NCBI GenBank assembly: GCA_022843045.1
Contig: JALHOJ010000017.1
Coordinates: 1-60,280 of the forward strand
Direction of reading: 5' to 3'
Length of the DNA stretch: 60,280 nucleotides
From: Phycisphaerales bacterium
GTDB taxonomy: Bacteria > Planctomycetota > Phycisphaerae > Phycisphaerales > UBA1924
Under the pieces are notes generated by a model. The model did no database searches. It had not been told where the DNA came from and was given only the letters and a program-made list of their open reading frames with translations. Made by a program: the position numbers and the translations under genes. The first letter of the stretch is position 1. Each line of letters begins with the position of its first letter. Below, piece after piece: positions 8,497 through 17,116 of this stretch.

Positions 8497-9165
8497 ATGG
8501 CCACACCCTTCCCGCACATCGCTCATCAGCCATACTCCCCCGCGCAGCCGCCCGAAGCCGCCGCCCGCGCGTTCCACGACATCATGCGCCAACGTCGCTC
8601 CGTCCGCATGTTTAGCCCGCGCCCCGTGAGCGAAGAAACCCTCCGCTGGTGCGTCGCCGCCGCGAGCACCGCGCCCAGCGGCGCGAACAAGCAGCCCTGG
8701 CGGTTCGTCTGCGTCCGCGATCCCGCCCTCAAGCACGCCATTCGCGAGGCCGCCGAGGCCGAGGAACGCGAGTTCTATCAGCGCCGCGCCACGCCTGACT
8801 GGCTCGCCGACCTCGCGCCCCTGGGCACCGACGACGCCAAGCCGTTCCTCGACATCGCCCCGTGGCTCGTGGTGGTCTTCAAACTCATGAAGACCGATCC
8901 GCGCGCGGACGGCACGCAGGGCAAGGTCTACTACACCGACGAGTCCGTCGGCATCGCCACGGGCCTCTTCCTCGCCGCGTGCCAGCACGCCGGGCTCGCG
9001 ACGCTCACCCACACACCAAGCCCGATGGGCTTTCTCTCCAAAGTCCTATCGCGCCCCGAGCACGAACGACCCTTCCTGCTGATCCCCGTGGGCTACCCCG
9101 CCGACGACTGCACCGTGCCCAACATCACCCGCAAGCCCATCGACGAAGTGATGGTCGTTCGCTGA
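8497..9165 (+). CDS. Nitroreductase family FMN-dependent oxidoreductase
   Basis: A 222-residue nitroreductase-fold protein. The N-terminal FMN-binding motif is RQRRSVRMFSPRPV at about residues 29-42. Then come STAPSGANKQPWRF (the typical APSGxNxQPW block), the central SVGIATGLFLAACQHAGL helix, and the C-terminal LLIPVGYPADDC. These enzymes use NAD(P)H to reduce nitro groups, quinones or iodotyrosine-like substrates; the SGANKQPW wording is close to the BluB/iodotyrosine deiodinase side of the family, but I cannot separate these by eye. Starts at ATG 8497, probably co-transcribed with the transporter upstream. Confidence 0.85.
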   Translation: MATPFPHIAHQPYSPAQPPEAAARAFHDIMRQRRSVRMFSPRPVSEETLRWCVAAASTAPSGANKQPWRFVCVRDPALKHAIREAAEAEEREFYQRRATPDWLADLAPLGTDDAKPFLDIAPWLVVVFKLMKTDPRADGTQGKVYYTDESVGIATGLFLAACQHAGLATLTHTPSPMGFLSKVLSRPEHERPFLLIPVGYPADDCTVPNITRKPIDEVMVVR

Positions 9166-9194
9166 ATTCTCAGTTTGTGCCTGCGAGCCTTCTT

Positions 9195-10019
9195 CTACTT
9201 CTCCCTCGCCACGACACACGCCACCCAATCCCCGCGCAGCGCATCGGGCCCCTCCACCGCCCGCGCCGCCTGCCCGGGCGCGACGTTGATGTCCGTGTAC
9301 ACCTCAAAGCCCGCAAACCCCGACTCGCGCAGCGCATCGCCAAGCTCGGGCAGACTCCACAGCCGCCAGCGATAGACAAACGCGCGAGGCATCTCCTGCA
9401 CCACATCGCCATCAATCAACACCCGCAGCGAGATGCTGTTGGTGACCAGCCCCGAGCGCGGATCGGCCTCTTCGTGCCGCCACACATACTTGATGACTTC
9501 CTTGCCCCGCCCCGGATGCGTGCGCTCCAGCGTCCCCAGCGCGAACGCGTTGGGCCCGCCGTACAGATCAAACACCAGCACCCCGCCGCCAAACCCAGCG
9601 TTACCCAGCGCCAGCCGGCGATGACACGCCCGCAAGTACGCAACCAGATCCGCCCGCTCATGCGCGTAGCCGATCGAGAAGTTGCCCACGAAGATCACGT
9701 CGCATCCTTCGTCCTTCGCTGCCGCGCCGCCGCGAAGACAATCGCTCTTCACCCACCGCAGCCGCTCGGCGTGCTCCGCAGGCGTTCCCAGCCTCGCATG
9801 ATCGATGCACGCGGCATCCAAGTCCACACCCGTCGCCTGCCACACTTCGCCCCGTCGCGCACCTTCATCGATCCATCGCCTTGCCACCGCGCCCGTACCG
9901 CAAAAGTCCTCTCGCAGCACCCTGGGCTCGTTTCCATGAACCGCGCACAGAAACGAAACGACGTGTCGCGGCGATTGCACGCAGAGTTCGTAACACGCCA
10001 AGGCGGAAAGGCCGTCCAC
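9195..10019 (-). CDS. Class I SAM-dependent methyltransferase
   Basis: A protein of about 274 residues. Motif I appears as LREDFCGTGAVARRW, followed by an acidic residue in the second strand (TGVDLDAACIDHAR) and the strand CDVIFVGNFSIGYAHER. The middle carries LVFDLYGGPNAFALG. The open frame continues far upstream over the aldehyde dehydrogenase region, but GTG at 10019 is chosen because AAGGAG stands 6-7 nt upstream. The gene converges with the nitroreductase and diverges from the aldehyde dehydrogenase. The substrate is unknown; this subgroup is annotated only as class I methyltransferase. Confidence 0.75.
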   Translation of the reverse strand: MDGLSALACYELCVQSPRHVVSFLCAVHGNEPRVLREDFCGTGAVARRWIDEGARRGEVWQATGVDLDAACIDHARLGTPAEHAERLRWVKSDCLRGGAAAKDEGCDVIFVGNFSIGYAHERADLVAYLRACHRRLALGNAGFGGGVLVFDLYGGPNAFALGTLERTHPGRGKEVIKYVWRHEEADPRSGLVTNSISLRVLIDGDVVQEMPRAFVYRWRLWSLPELGDALRESGFAGFEVYTDINVAPGQAARAVEGPDALRGDWVACVVAREK

Positions 10020-10041
10020 AGTTGCTCCTTCAAGACAGGTA

Positions 10042-10169
10042 CACCACGGAGGGCCACGGGGAGCCACGGAGAAGATACGGAGAGCAACGAGAGGCGAGAG
10101 AAGAGAAAAGAGAGATGAGTTGCCGCGGCCAGTCTTTCTTCTCCGCGCTCTTCGCGACCTCCGCGGTGA
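10042..10169. repeat. Imperfect CACGGAG-type inverted repeat
   Basis: Left arm from 10042 (CACCACGGAGGGCCACGGGG, identical to the left arm at 6902) and a degenerate right arm at 10137-10169 (CTCCGCGCTCTTCGCGACC then TCCGCGGTG). The spacer is purine-rich (GAGAGAAGAGAAAAGAGAG). It lies in the divergent gap between the methyltransferase and the aldehyde dehydrogenase. Confidence 0.65.
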
Positions 10170-10236
10170 AATTCGACGACCAAACAGCGTAGAAGCGCTC
10201 ACGCGAGCCACGCTGCCCCCACACAATGCCCCGCCC

Positions 10237-11817
10237 ATGATCAAGCCCCCTTCCAACCTCATCGCCGGCGTCTGGGAACCGATCACGAATGGCGGCGCGC
10301 CGCTCCGTTCGCACAGCCCCGCCGATCCCGCCCGCGCGATCTGGGACGGCTGCGAGGACGCCGCCGCCGCGCAACGTGCCGTCGCCGCGGCGCGCGAAGC
10401 CCTGCCCATGTGGTCGCGTCTGGGCCTCGAAGGCCGCGCGAAAGTTCTGCGTCGCTTCCAGCAACTCGCCAAGCAGCACGAAGACACGCTCGCCCGCTTG
10501 CTCTGCGACGAAGTCGGCAAAGTCCTCTGGGACGCCAAGGCCGAGGCCGGTTTGCTCGCCAGCAAGGTCGACATCACCCTCGACACCGCCAAGGAAGGCG
10601 GCCTCGCCCGCGTCACGCCCTTCGAATTGCCCTTGACCGCCACCCGCACCGGCCGCTGCGACTTCCGCCCGCATGGCGTGCTCGCCGTGATCGGCCCGTT
10701 CAACTTCCCGATGCACCTGCCCAACGGCCACATCGTCCCCGCGCTGGCCATGGGCAACACCATCGTCTTCAAGCCCAGCGACAAAGCCCCCGCCTGCGGT
10801 CAGGCTCTCGTGCAACTCTTCGATCAAGCCCTGCGCGAGTGCAACATTCCCAATAACGGCGCGGGCGTGATCAACCTCGTCCAAGGCGGCGCAACCGTCG
10901 CCAAGTCGCTCGTCCACAAAGCAACTGACATCGACGGCGTCCTCTTCACCGGCTCCTGGCCCGTCGGCCGCGCGATCATGGAAGCCAGTCTCGACACGCC
11001 CGGCCGCATTCTCGCCCTCGAAATGGGCGGCAACAACGCCGCGATCGTGATGGGCGATTGCGACCTGCGCCAAGCCGTCATCGAATGCTGCCGCAGCGCG
11101 TTCATCGGCACCGGCCAACGCTGCACCTGCACGCGCCGCATCATCGTGCACGAATCCGTCGCGCCGCGCTTCATCCAGGCCTTCTGCAAAGCCGCGAGCT
11201 CGCTGCTCATCGGCCCGCCTGATTCCAGCGGGGGGAGTCCGGTCTTCATGGGTCCGCTCAACAGCAAGCAGGCGCGAGACATGGTGCTGCTCGCGCAGCG
11301 CGAAATCGCGAACGCGCCCGGCAACTCGCGCGTCCTCGTGCCGTGCACGGAGTTCTCGCCGCCATCAGCGCAGTCGAGCACCGCAGGCTGGTACCTCACT
11401 CCAGGCGTCATCCAAGTCGACTCCTTCAACACCAGCGACGACTTCCGCGTTTCCGCCGGCGCGGACATCGAAGTCTTCGGCCCCCTCGCCCGCATCAGCA
11501 TCGCCAAGGACCTCGACCACGCTCTCGACCAAGCCAACGCCACCCGCTTCGGCCTCGCCGCGAGCATCTTTACCAAAGACCCCACCGCGATCGACCGCTT
11601 CCTCCACGAATGCCGGGCCGGCTGCCTCAATATCAACACCGGCACCGCCGGCGCCAGCAGCAAACTCCCCTTCGGCGGCCTGGGCCTCTCGGGCAACCAC
11701 CGCCCGGCGGGCAGCTTCAGCACCGACTACTGCGCATACCCGGTCGCAAGCATGCTCGAAAAGAGCGACGCGGCGGTGATGCCCGCGGGAATGCGGTTTG
11801 AGGAGGGGTGGGTGTAG
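10237..11817 (+). CDS. astD: Succinylglutamate-semialdehyde dehydrogenase (AstD-like)
   Basis: A 526-residue aldehyde dehydrogenase. Asn156 in GPFNFPMH, Lys179 in VFKPSDKAPACG, Glu262 in LEMGGNNAA and catalytic Cys296 in GTGQRCTCTRR are all present. The C terminus, with LGLSGNHRPAGSFSTDYCAYPVAS, matches AstD of the arginine succinyltransferase pathway, which oxidises N-succinylglutamate 5-semialdehyde with NAD. The family is usually about 490 residues; the extra length is in the QAREMVLLAQ-to-WYLTPGV stretch (around residues 330-390). ATG 10237 (MIKPPSNLIAG) is chosen; the frame upstream is antisense. No other ast gene is adjacent, so its pathway role here is inference. Confidence 0.85.
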   Translation: MIKPPSNLIAGVWEPITNGGAPLRSHSPADPARAIWDGCEDAAAAQRAVAAAREALPMWSRLGLEGRAKVLRRFQQLAKQHEDTLARLLCDEVGKVLWDAKAEAGLLASKVDITLDTAKEGGLARVTPFELPLTATRTGRCDFRPHGVLAVIGPFNFPMHLPNGHIVPALAMGNTIVFKPSDKAPACGQALVQLFDQALRECNIPNNGAGVINLVQGGATVAKSLVHKATDIDGVLFTGSWPVGRAIMEASLDTPGRILALEMGGNNAAIVMGDCDLRQAVIECCRSAFIGTGQRCTCTRRIIVHESVAPRFIQAFCKAASSLLIGPPDSSGGSPVFMGPLNSKQARDMVLLAQREIANAPGNSRVLVPCTEFSPPSAQSSTAGWYLTPGVIQVDSFNTSDDFRVSAGADIEVFGPLARISIAKDLDHALDQANATRFGLAASIFTKDPTAIDRFLHECRAGCLNINTGTAGASSKLPFGGLGLSGNHRPAGSFSTDYCAYPVASMLEKSDAAVMPAGMRFEEGWV

Positions 11818-12032
11818 GGAGAGGGGAGACCTTGGTTGCGTTGTCGGCTACCTCACGTCCTTTCCCGCCTTCCCTCGCTCGTTCGCTCCCCCCTTCCCCC
11901 TTCACTTTTTCCCATTGATTCTCGCCCCCCACCCCCATAACCTTGCAACCTTTTGCCGCCCAAGGGGTTGGCATTTGGTTCGGGGGGTTTGACCCCCGTC
12001 GCAACGGTTCACTTCGTTCTCGCGAGGATCAC

Positions 12033-12986
12033 GTGGCCAAGAAACCCGCCAAGCCCAAGCCCGCCGCGAAGCCAACTGTGAAGGCCAAGCCCGCGCCCGC
12101 CAAGCCCCCGGCCAAGAAGCCCGCGCCCAAGCCCGCCGCCAAGCCGGTTGCGAAGGCCCCGGCCAAGCCGGTTGCCAAGCCCGTCGCGAAGGTGGAAGCC
12201 AAGAAGCCGGCCCCCGCCGCGAAGCCGCCTGTGAAGCCGGTCGCGAAGGTGGATCCCAAGACCGCGGCGAAGGCGCCAATCAAGCCCCCGCTGGCGAAGG
12301 TTGATCCCAAGGCGATCGTCAAGCCCGGGGCCAAGCCGCCCGCGAAGGCCGAGACCAAGGTCGTTCCGGGCAAGCCCGAGCCCAAGAAGGCCGTGGTGCC
12401 GCTGGGCAAGACGGATGTGAAGGCTCCGCCCAAGAAGATGAAGCCGCCGGTGACGCCGGTCATGCCGCCTGGCATCGGGCGCTTGCTCGACGCCGGCGCG
12501 GTGCGCAAGCCGCTGATTCCCAGCGGGCCCAAGGCGGCGCATGTGAAGCCGCTGGGGTCGCATGTGGTTGATGGCCACCCCACCGAGCCGCAGCCGGTCG
12601 TGAAGACGAACCTGTCGGCGGAACAACTTGAAGAGTTCAAGCAGCTCCTGCTCAAGAAGCGTCAGCAGTTGGTTGGCGATATCACCGGGATGGAAAACGA
12701 AGCGCTGCGCGCGGGCAGCGGCAGCCTTTCGAACATGCCCAGCCACCTTGCCGAGCAGGGCAGCGAGGCGTATGACCAGTCGCTTTCTTTGAATCTGGCT
12801 GCGGCGGATCGCAAGCTGCTGCGCGAGATCGACGATGCGCTCAAGCGGATCGAAGAGGGGACGTACGGGATCTGCGAACTGAGCCTCAAGCCGATCAAGA
12901 TCGAGCGGCTGCGAGAACTGCCCTGGGCCCGGCATTCGATGGAGGCGGCGCGGGAGTTGGAGCGGATGTCGATGAGGAAGTTTTGA
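12033..12986 (+). CDS. DksA/TraR-type protein with Lys/Ala/Pro-rich N-terminal tail
   Basis: A protein of about 317 residues in two parts. Residues 1-170 are a low-complexity tail of KPAAKPxAKP units, like histone H1 C-terminal tails, and very basic. Residues 205-317 match the DksA/TraR helical hairpin and finger: EEFKQLLLKKRQQLVGDITGMENEAL, LAEQGSEAYDQ, and GTYGICELSLKPIKIERLRELPWARHSMEA. The finger keeps the scaffold but has one cysteine instead of four, so it should not bind zinc in the classic way. GTG 12033 is chosen with GAGG 9 nt upstream; an ATG at 11943 is in frame. Role: probable RNA polymerase or nucleoid-associated regulator, inferred. Confidence 0.75.
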   Translation: MAKKPAKPKPAAKPTVKAKPAPAKPPAKKPAPKPAAKPVAKAPAKPVAKPVAKVEAKKPAPAAKPPVKPVAKVDPKTAAKAPIKPPLAKVDPKAIVKPGAKPPAKAETKVVPGKPEPKKAVVPLGKTDVKAPPKKMKPPVTPVMPPGIGRLLDAGAVRKPLIPSGPKAAHVKPLGSHVVDGHPTEPQPVVKTNLSAEQLEEFKQLLLKKRQQLVGDITGMENEALRAGSGSLSNMPSHLAEQGSEAYDQSLSLNLAAADRKLLREIDDALKRIEEGTYGICELSLKPIKIERLRELPWARHSMEAARELERMSMRKF

Positions 12987-13058
12987 GGAGAACGATACCC
13001 GATGGATTACCGAACCAGCCAAGGTAACCCTCGACAATCAACACGCTGCCACCTGCGA

Positions 13059-13799
13059 CTAGCGGCCAACCACATCCGTACCACGAACGCCGTCCACCGT
13101 GTGCATAACTGGCAAGCCGCTGCTCAGACCATCGGTTAGCGACCAAGGATCAGCACCACCCGGATAGCCTGGGCGCAGTTCAGCGATCTTCTTGCGTTGG
13201 GCCGAACCATCCACAAAGCCGACGCGAGCAGCGTTGACTCCGATCTTGTTGTCAAGTCCATCGAACGCGAGAAACAGGCCTTTGTAGGACGGATTTGCGA
13301 CTTGCGACAGACGTTGCGGGCCCCATTGTTCAGGGCCGGTGCGGCGCGATGGGTTCCAGAAGTCAGCGCTTGCCAGAAACGATGAGGCATACCAGTACTG
13401 GGTGAAGATGCGATGATCGCGCGGCTGCGGATCGTGAGCGAAAAAGACGTCGTCTCGATAGTCGAGACTTGGGTACCAACTCAGCAGCGCGATGTTCCAT
13501 GATTGATGTGCTTTGAAGTACAGCACGTGCTGGACGACCGATCCGCCGCAACACTCGATGCGGGTTTGCGTGCCGGGCGTCGTGAAGTAGGGCGCGATGT
13601 CGTCGTAGTCGCTCGCGTAGGAAGTGAAGACCGTGGCGTGCTGACGCAGTTCGTTGAGCGAGATAGCGAGACGACTCGTCGAGCGAGTGGCGCGCAGGCC
13701 CGCGAAGGCCAAGCCTACCAACACGGCGATGACCGCGATGCACACGAGCAATTCGACCAGAGTGAACGCACGCGGATGGGACTTCGCTGGAGCGTACAT
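13059..13799 (-). CDS. Type II secretion-like pseudopilin (prepilin N-methylation motif)
   Basis: A protein of about 246 residues with a class III signal: a short basic leader, then RAFTLVELLVCIAVIAVLVGLAFAGL. The cleavage and methylation site lies before F in A/FTLVELL, with Glu at position 5 of the mature protein. The globular part is planctomycete-like (HATVFTSYASDYDDIAPYF, then GLFLAFDGLDNKIGVNAARVGFVDGSA). The ATG at 13799 overlaps the TGA of the upstream gene by one base (TGATG), which suggests translational coupling. It is the last gene of a three-gene minus-strand operon. Confidence 0.85.
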   Translation of the reverse strand: MYAPAKSHPRAFTLVELLVCIAVIAVLVGLAFAGLRATRSTSRLAISLNELRQHATVFTSYASDYDDIAPYFTTPGTQTRIECCGGSVVQHVLYFKAHQSWNIALLSWYPSLDYRDDVFFAHDPQPRDHRIFTQYWYASSFLASADFWNPSRRTGPEQWGPQRLSQVANPSYKGLFLAFDGLDNKIGVNAARVGFVDGSAQRKKIAELRPGYPGGADPWSLTDGLSSGLPVMHTVDGVRGTDVVGR

Positions 13800-14167
13800 C
13801 AATACTCCCAGCAGTCAGGGAACCCGGCAGTGTCACGACACAATCCAGCGGGGGGCAACGCAATGAAGTATGGACCGTCCGTGCAAGCACCTGACCCAGG
13901 AGCCGGCCACCAGACGTTGAAGTTACACGGCATCATGTACGCGGTCGCACCGCGCACACCATCAACCCATTCTTGCGCTTGGGGACAATCGTCCCAACCA
14001 GTCAGGATACGAGTAACGCGGCAGAATGGCGGCTCGCCCGCAGGCGACCCACACACAAGCGGTAGACCGGGGATGTCCTGCCAACATACGAACGGAGAAT
14101 TGTTCTGGCCTTGGGTTGTTCCGACCAGCGCCAACACCGCTACCCCAATAGCTCGTTGCATGGACAT
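13799..14167 (-). CDS. Small secreted cysteine-rich protein, unknown function
   Basis: A 122-residue protein with a signal peptide (MQRAIGVAVLALVGTTQGQ) and eight cysteines in the mature part (e.g. FVCWQDIPGLPLVC, CPQAQEW, MMPCNF, GACTD, LCRDTAGFPDCWEY), consistent with an exported disulphide-bonded domain. I do not recognise the family. The start may be the first or third codon (MSM). It begins 21 bases after the stop of the upstream membrane-anchored protein and ends in a one-base overlap with the pseudopilin ATG, so the three genes are almost certainly co-transcribed. Confidence 0.7.
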   Translation of the reverse strand: MSMQRAIGVAVLALVGTTQGQNNSPFVCWQDIPGLPLVCGSPAGEPPFCRVTRILTGWDDCPQAQEWVDGVRGATAYMMPCNFNVWWPAPGSGACTDGPYFIALPPAGLCRDTAGFPDCWEY

Positions 14168-14188
14168 CGAACATCTCCTTATGCCAAA

Positions 14189-15457
14189 CTAGGACACCTT
14201 GAACCGCCGGTATAGAAATCCGGCACTTACGACGCCTGCCACCAGACAGGCGGGAACGATCCATACGGGCCATCGAGTCGCAGATTCGGACGTTGCAACT
14301 TCGATCGCAACGCCAGGATTGACCTCTCGTCGCACTAGCGACCGCTTTGTCAGGTCGCGCTCCGAGACAAGACCCGGAGCATCGGTCGAATACAAACGTC
14401 CCGCTACGACGTCTCGCACCGACCTCACTTTCCAGCCAGAACGAACGGGATCGAACACCTGGAAGCCGTCATTCGTTTCAACCACTTCAGGCACGGCGGC
14501 GGACTTTCGCACCTTCTCGCAATCGACGATGCCCACGGAGATGAGTCGTACTTCGCTCACTGGTCGCATTGCATCGACAGATCGCTCGTACCTTCGCTGC
14601 TTGCTAAATTCTGTGTTACGGCGAGCGATGTACTCATCTGTTCCATCGATCTGCTGCCATTCGCTGAGCTGAATTCGTGCAACAGGCTCGTTCTTGGACT
14701 GGGCTTCTGCTGTTTCGTAAAAGTACACATCGGAGATCACGGTACGACTCAGGTTGTCGTCATACTTTCCCGCAATGCGCCGATATGGCTGCGCAAAGCC
14801 AATGTATCCATACTCCCCGAGCGTCATCTCAAAGACTCCATCCGTACCAGAGACTATGCGAGCGTCGCTGAAGGCAGCGGGTGAGTGGCCCTCCACGCCA
14901 GAGTACATCAACGAACGGACAAGTTCAACTGCGGACTCGATTGAGTGACGCGGATTCGAGTCCGATTGCGCACCCTCGGGCATCAATGCAAGGGACAGAT
15001 CGTTCCCCTGCCAGACAACTCCATGAAGCAAGCCTGCATCACTCTTCATGAGTTTGACGGTCGCGGCAGCCTCCATGTCGGTCATTCTGACGAGCCGTTC
15101 GCCGAACGCTTTCATGCCCGGAGCTGGCACGTCCCACGCGATTCTCGCTGAATCGGGCGACTCGTACAGGAAGCGAAGGCTCCATCGCAGCGGGGCCATT
15201 CGCATCGCCAACTCTTGGCGAAGCCACGTTCCATCGGGATGGTCGGGCTTGTCCTGAGCTTGTTGCCAGCGTTCATTCAGTTCCGCGTTGGACATGCGCG
15301 GAAACGTCTCGCGTTCGAGCGTGACATCGATGCATGACGGGATGCCGCCTTCCATTGCAGCTTTGGATTGCGCCATCAGCGAAGCGCGAATCTTCGCTTC
15401 GTCTGTGTTCGCGTGGGCGAACGCTGCGGCAAGGGACACACAAATCGCGATGAGCAT
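14189..15457 (-). CDS. Exported protein with C-terminal membrane anchor, unknown function
   Basis: A protein of about 422 residues. A signal peptide MLIAICVSLAAAFAHA opens it and a C-terminal membrane segment (WPVWIVPACLVAGVVSAGFLYRRFKVS) closes it, so most of the chain lies outside the cytoplasmic membrane. No enzyme motif is recognised. Start choice: the frame opens at ATG 15472, but the predicted promoter would place the transcript start at about 15473, and GGAG is spaced well for ATG 15457, which I prefer. It heads the operon with the cysteine-rich protein and the pseudopilin. Codon use is less GC-skewed than in neighbouring housekeeping genes. Confidence 0.65.
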   Translation of the reverse strand: MLIAICVSLAAAFAHANTDEAKIRASLMAQSKAAMEGGIPSCIDVTLERETFPRMSNAELNERWQQAQDKPDHPDGTWLRQELAMRMAPLRWSLRFLYESPDSARIAWDVPAPGMKAFGERLVRMTDMEAAATVKLMKSDAGLLHGVVWQGNDLSLALMPEGAQSDSNPRHSIESAVELVRSLMYSGVEGHSPAAFSDARIVSGTDGVFEMTLGEYGYIGFAQPYRRIAGKYDDNLSRTVISDVYFYETAEAQSKNEPVARIQLSEWQQIDGTDEYIARRNTEFSKQRRYERSVDAMRPVSEVRLISVGIVDCEKVRKSAAVPEVVETNDGFQVFDPVRSGWKVRSVRDVVAGRLYSTDAPGLVSERDLTKRSLVRREVNPGVAIEVATSESATRWPVWIVPACLVAGVVSAGFLYRRFKVS

Positions 15458-15479
15458 TCCCGATTGCTCCATATCTCAC

Positions 15480-15507
15480 AGCATACCAGCAAACAAAAAC
15501 AACGCAA
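15480..15507 (-). promoter_or_regulatory. Predicted sigma-70 promoter of the exported-protein operon
   Basis: On the minus strand TTGCGT (15507-15502), a 16-nt T-rich spacer and TATGCT (15485-15480). A transcript start near 15473 gives a leader of about 16 nt that contains the GGAG before ATG 15457. Confidence 0.5.
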
Positions 15508-15636
15508 GCCTTCGATGAGAAAAGCTCGCAATGCTCTTGATCAAGTCTGCCCAGCGGAACATGCATTCGCGATACCCGAGTGAAGAATTCAATCGTTTGC
15601 AAGATAGTGAGCGGCAACGCGCTGGCGTAGGCAAGC

Positions 15637-15672
15637 ATCGAAGTTGGCTTTGTGGGCCGACTTGCGTGGCGT
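15637..15672. repeat. Diverged copy of the CATCGAAG hairpin
   Basis: CATCGAAGTTGGCTTTG and then GGCCGACTTGCG resemble the perfect hairpin at 58506-58536 (CATCGAAGTCGGC / GCCGACTTCGATG), with mismatches in the stem and a longer loop. Confidence 0.45.
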
Positions 15673-16261
15673 GGAATGGGATAGTTTTCAGGGGCAGCGC
15701 AGATAGGCGGCGCGGGCTGGAGGGATTGCTCCTTTCAGCTCTTTCCTGGCTCCGGGCTGGCCTGACGGGCGGGGTTGACCTGGCTGCGATTGGGTTCACG
15801 CCGGGTGGAGGCGGCATTCGCACGGTTGGTCTCGCGGGTGACTTTGGGTCACGTCGCGAGGCGTGGCTGTGTGGATGATCCTCCGCGCTTTCAGGGTTGG
15901 GCGGCCTGCGGTGAAGCAGTTTGCCGGGCGGCTTCTTTCGTTCCCGCCCGGTGGTATCGCCTGTTCGCGCCTGAGAGCGCCGTGCTCGACCGTACTGACG
16001 GACCTTGGGCTCTTTGGCGTGGCGTGCGTGCGGGGCCGCCTGCGCGCGAGCGTGGGTCGGGATGGAGTATCTCGGGGCGAAGCGATCGCCTTTGAGTTCC
16101 GCACCCTTGCCACATCGCGCGGTCAGGAAACCGCACGGTTGACACGCCGTGAGCTGTGGGGCTCGTCGGCGTTGGTAGTATGACATCGGAAAAGAAAAGT
16201 GCAAGGGGGGAAGGCGGGTATGACTCGAAAGTTGCGCGCGCCGGTGGTCCATCGGTGCAGA

Positions 16262-16284
16262 TTTCACCACGGAGGGCGCGGAGG
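16262..16284 (+). repeat. CACGGAG repeat arm
   Basis: TTTCACCACGGAGGGCGCGG followed by AGG matches the left arms at 6902 and 10042. No partner arm is visible nearby; it lies about 100 bases upstream of lspA. Confidence 0.55.
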
Positions 16285-16379
16285 GGGGAAGAAGAGGAAG
16301 GCATGGGGCAAGTTGGCATCGGGGCATCGAGGGAGGCGGGGGCCGGGGGGGCAGGGGGAGAGGTTGGCTAAGGTGGGGG

Positions 16380-17051
16380 ATGCCGCATTTGTCGACGCAA
16401 CCGGATTCGCAGCCGCTGGCGATTGCTTCGCCGCGGGCTTGGGTGGTGTTTTTGGTGACGATCGGGTTGTCAATCGTGGCTGATCTGGTCACGAAGTACT
16501 GGGCGTTTGCATGGATTGCAGGGGCGCCGGTGAAGGTGGTGCGGGAGCGGGTGTTGGAGGTGACGCCTCGGCTTGGGCAGTTGATACCGGCGCATGCGCC
16601 GCGGGAGATTGTGCCGAGCGTTTTGGACTTCACGCTGGTGCTGAATCCTGGGGCGGTGTTTGGGATTGGGGCTGGGAAGCGGTGGTTCTTTGTAACGTTT
16701 ACGGCGATTGCAATCGCTGTGGGAGCGCATGCGTTTGCGCGGTGGACGCGGCGCGGCGACTGGGCGATGCACGTGGCGATCGGGCTGATTCTGGGGGGCG
16801 GGCTGGGAAACTTGTATGACCGGCTGCTGTATGCGTGCGTGCGAGACTTCATTCATCCGCTGCCGGGGGTGGTGTATCCGTTTGGGATTTCGACGCCATG
16901 GAGCGGGCGCGAGGTGTGGCCTTATGTCAGCAATGTGGCGGATGCGTTGTTGCTGATTGGAGTGGGGATGATCGTGTGGCGGAGTTTTCGGGTGCCGACG
17001 AAACCCGGGCCTTCGCAGGGCCTCAGGCCCGGCGTAGGGAAGGGAACGTGA
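16380..17051 (+). CDS. lspA: Lipoprotein signal peptidase (signal peptidase II)
   Basis: A 223-residue inner-membrane aspartyl protease that removes signal peptides from prolipoproteins after diacylglyceryl transfer. Four membrane segments are visible. Conserved blocks are LVLNPGAVFGIG, GGGLGNLYDR followed by the catalytic Asp of VRDFI, and NVADALLLIGV with the second catalytic Asp. It is longer than the usual 160 residues, with about 30 extra residues between segments 1 and 2 and a 20-residue C-terminal tail. Start at ATG 16380, no strong ribosome site. The lipoprotein at 44622 would be a substrate. Confidence 0.93.
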   Translation: MPHLSTQPDSQPLAIASPRAWVVFLVTIGLSIVADLVTKYWAFAWIAGAPVKVVRERVLEVTPRLGQLIPAHAPREIVPSVLDFTLVLNPGAVFGIGAGKRWFFVTFTAIAIAVGAHAFARWTRRGDWAMHVAIGLILGGGLGNLYDRLLYACVRDFIHPLPGVVYPFGISTPWSGREVWPYVSNVADALLLIGVGMIVWRSFRVPTKPGPSQGLRPGVGKGT

Positions 17052-17067
17052 TTCGGTTGCGAAATGA

Positions 17068-17093
17068 CAGCGGGCCCCTTTCGGAGCCCGCTG
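17068..17093. terminator. Bidirectional terminator-like hairpin between lspA and subtilisin
   Basis: CAGCGGGC (17068-17075) pairs with GCCCGCTG (17086-17093), with an extra CC/GG step and a TTTC loop inside. It lies between two convergent genes. No long T tract on either strand, so confidence is moderate. Confidence 0.6.
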
Positions 17094-17116
17094 GGTGAAG
17101 TAGCTTGGATGTTGGT

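Larger units (their letters stand above)
15508..16379. other. 872-base stretch without a convincing gene
   Basis: Open frames exist on both strands but have poor composition and no ribosome sites. The longest minus-strand frame reads through a basic Arg/Pro-rich chain starting MSYYQRRRAPQ at 16187. Visible structures are a diverged hairpin at 15637-15672, an 8-bp stem CCGGGCGG/CCGCCCGG at 15924-15951, and a CACGGAG repeat arm at 16262-16284. It could hold a structured RNA or a decayed gene. Confidence 0.5.

Noticed and set aside
15476-16852. Minus-strand frame of 458 codons overlapping lspA and the gap before it
   Set aside because: The lspA half is antisense of a real gene. The rest is Arg/Pro-rich with no ribosome site. 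Kept only as a note for the gap.
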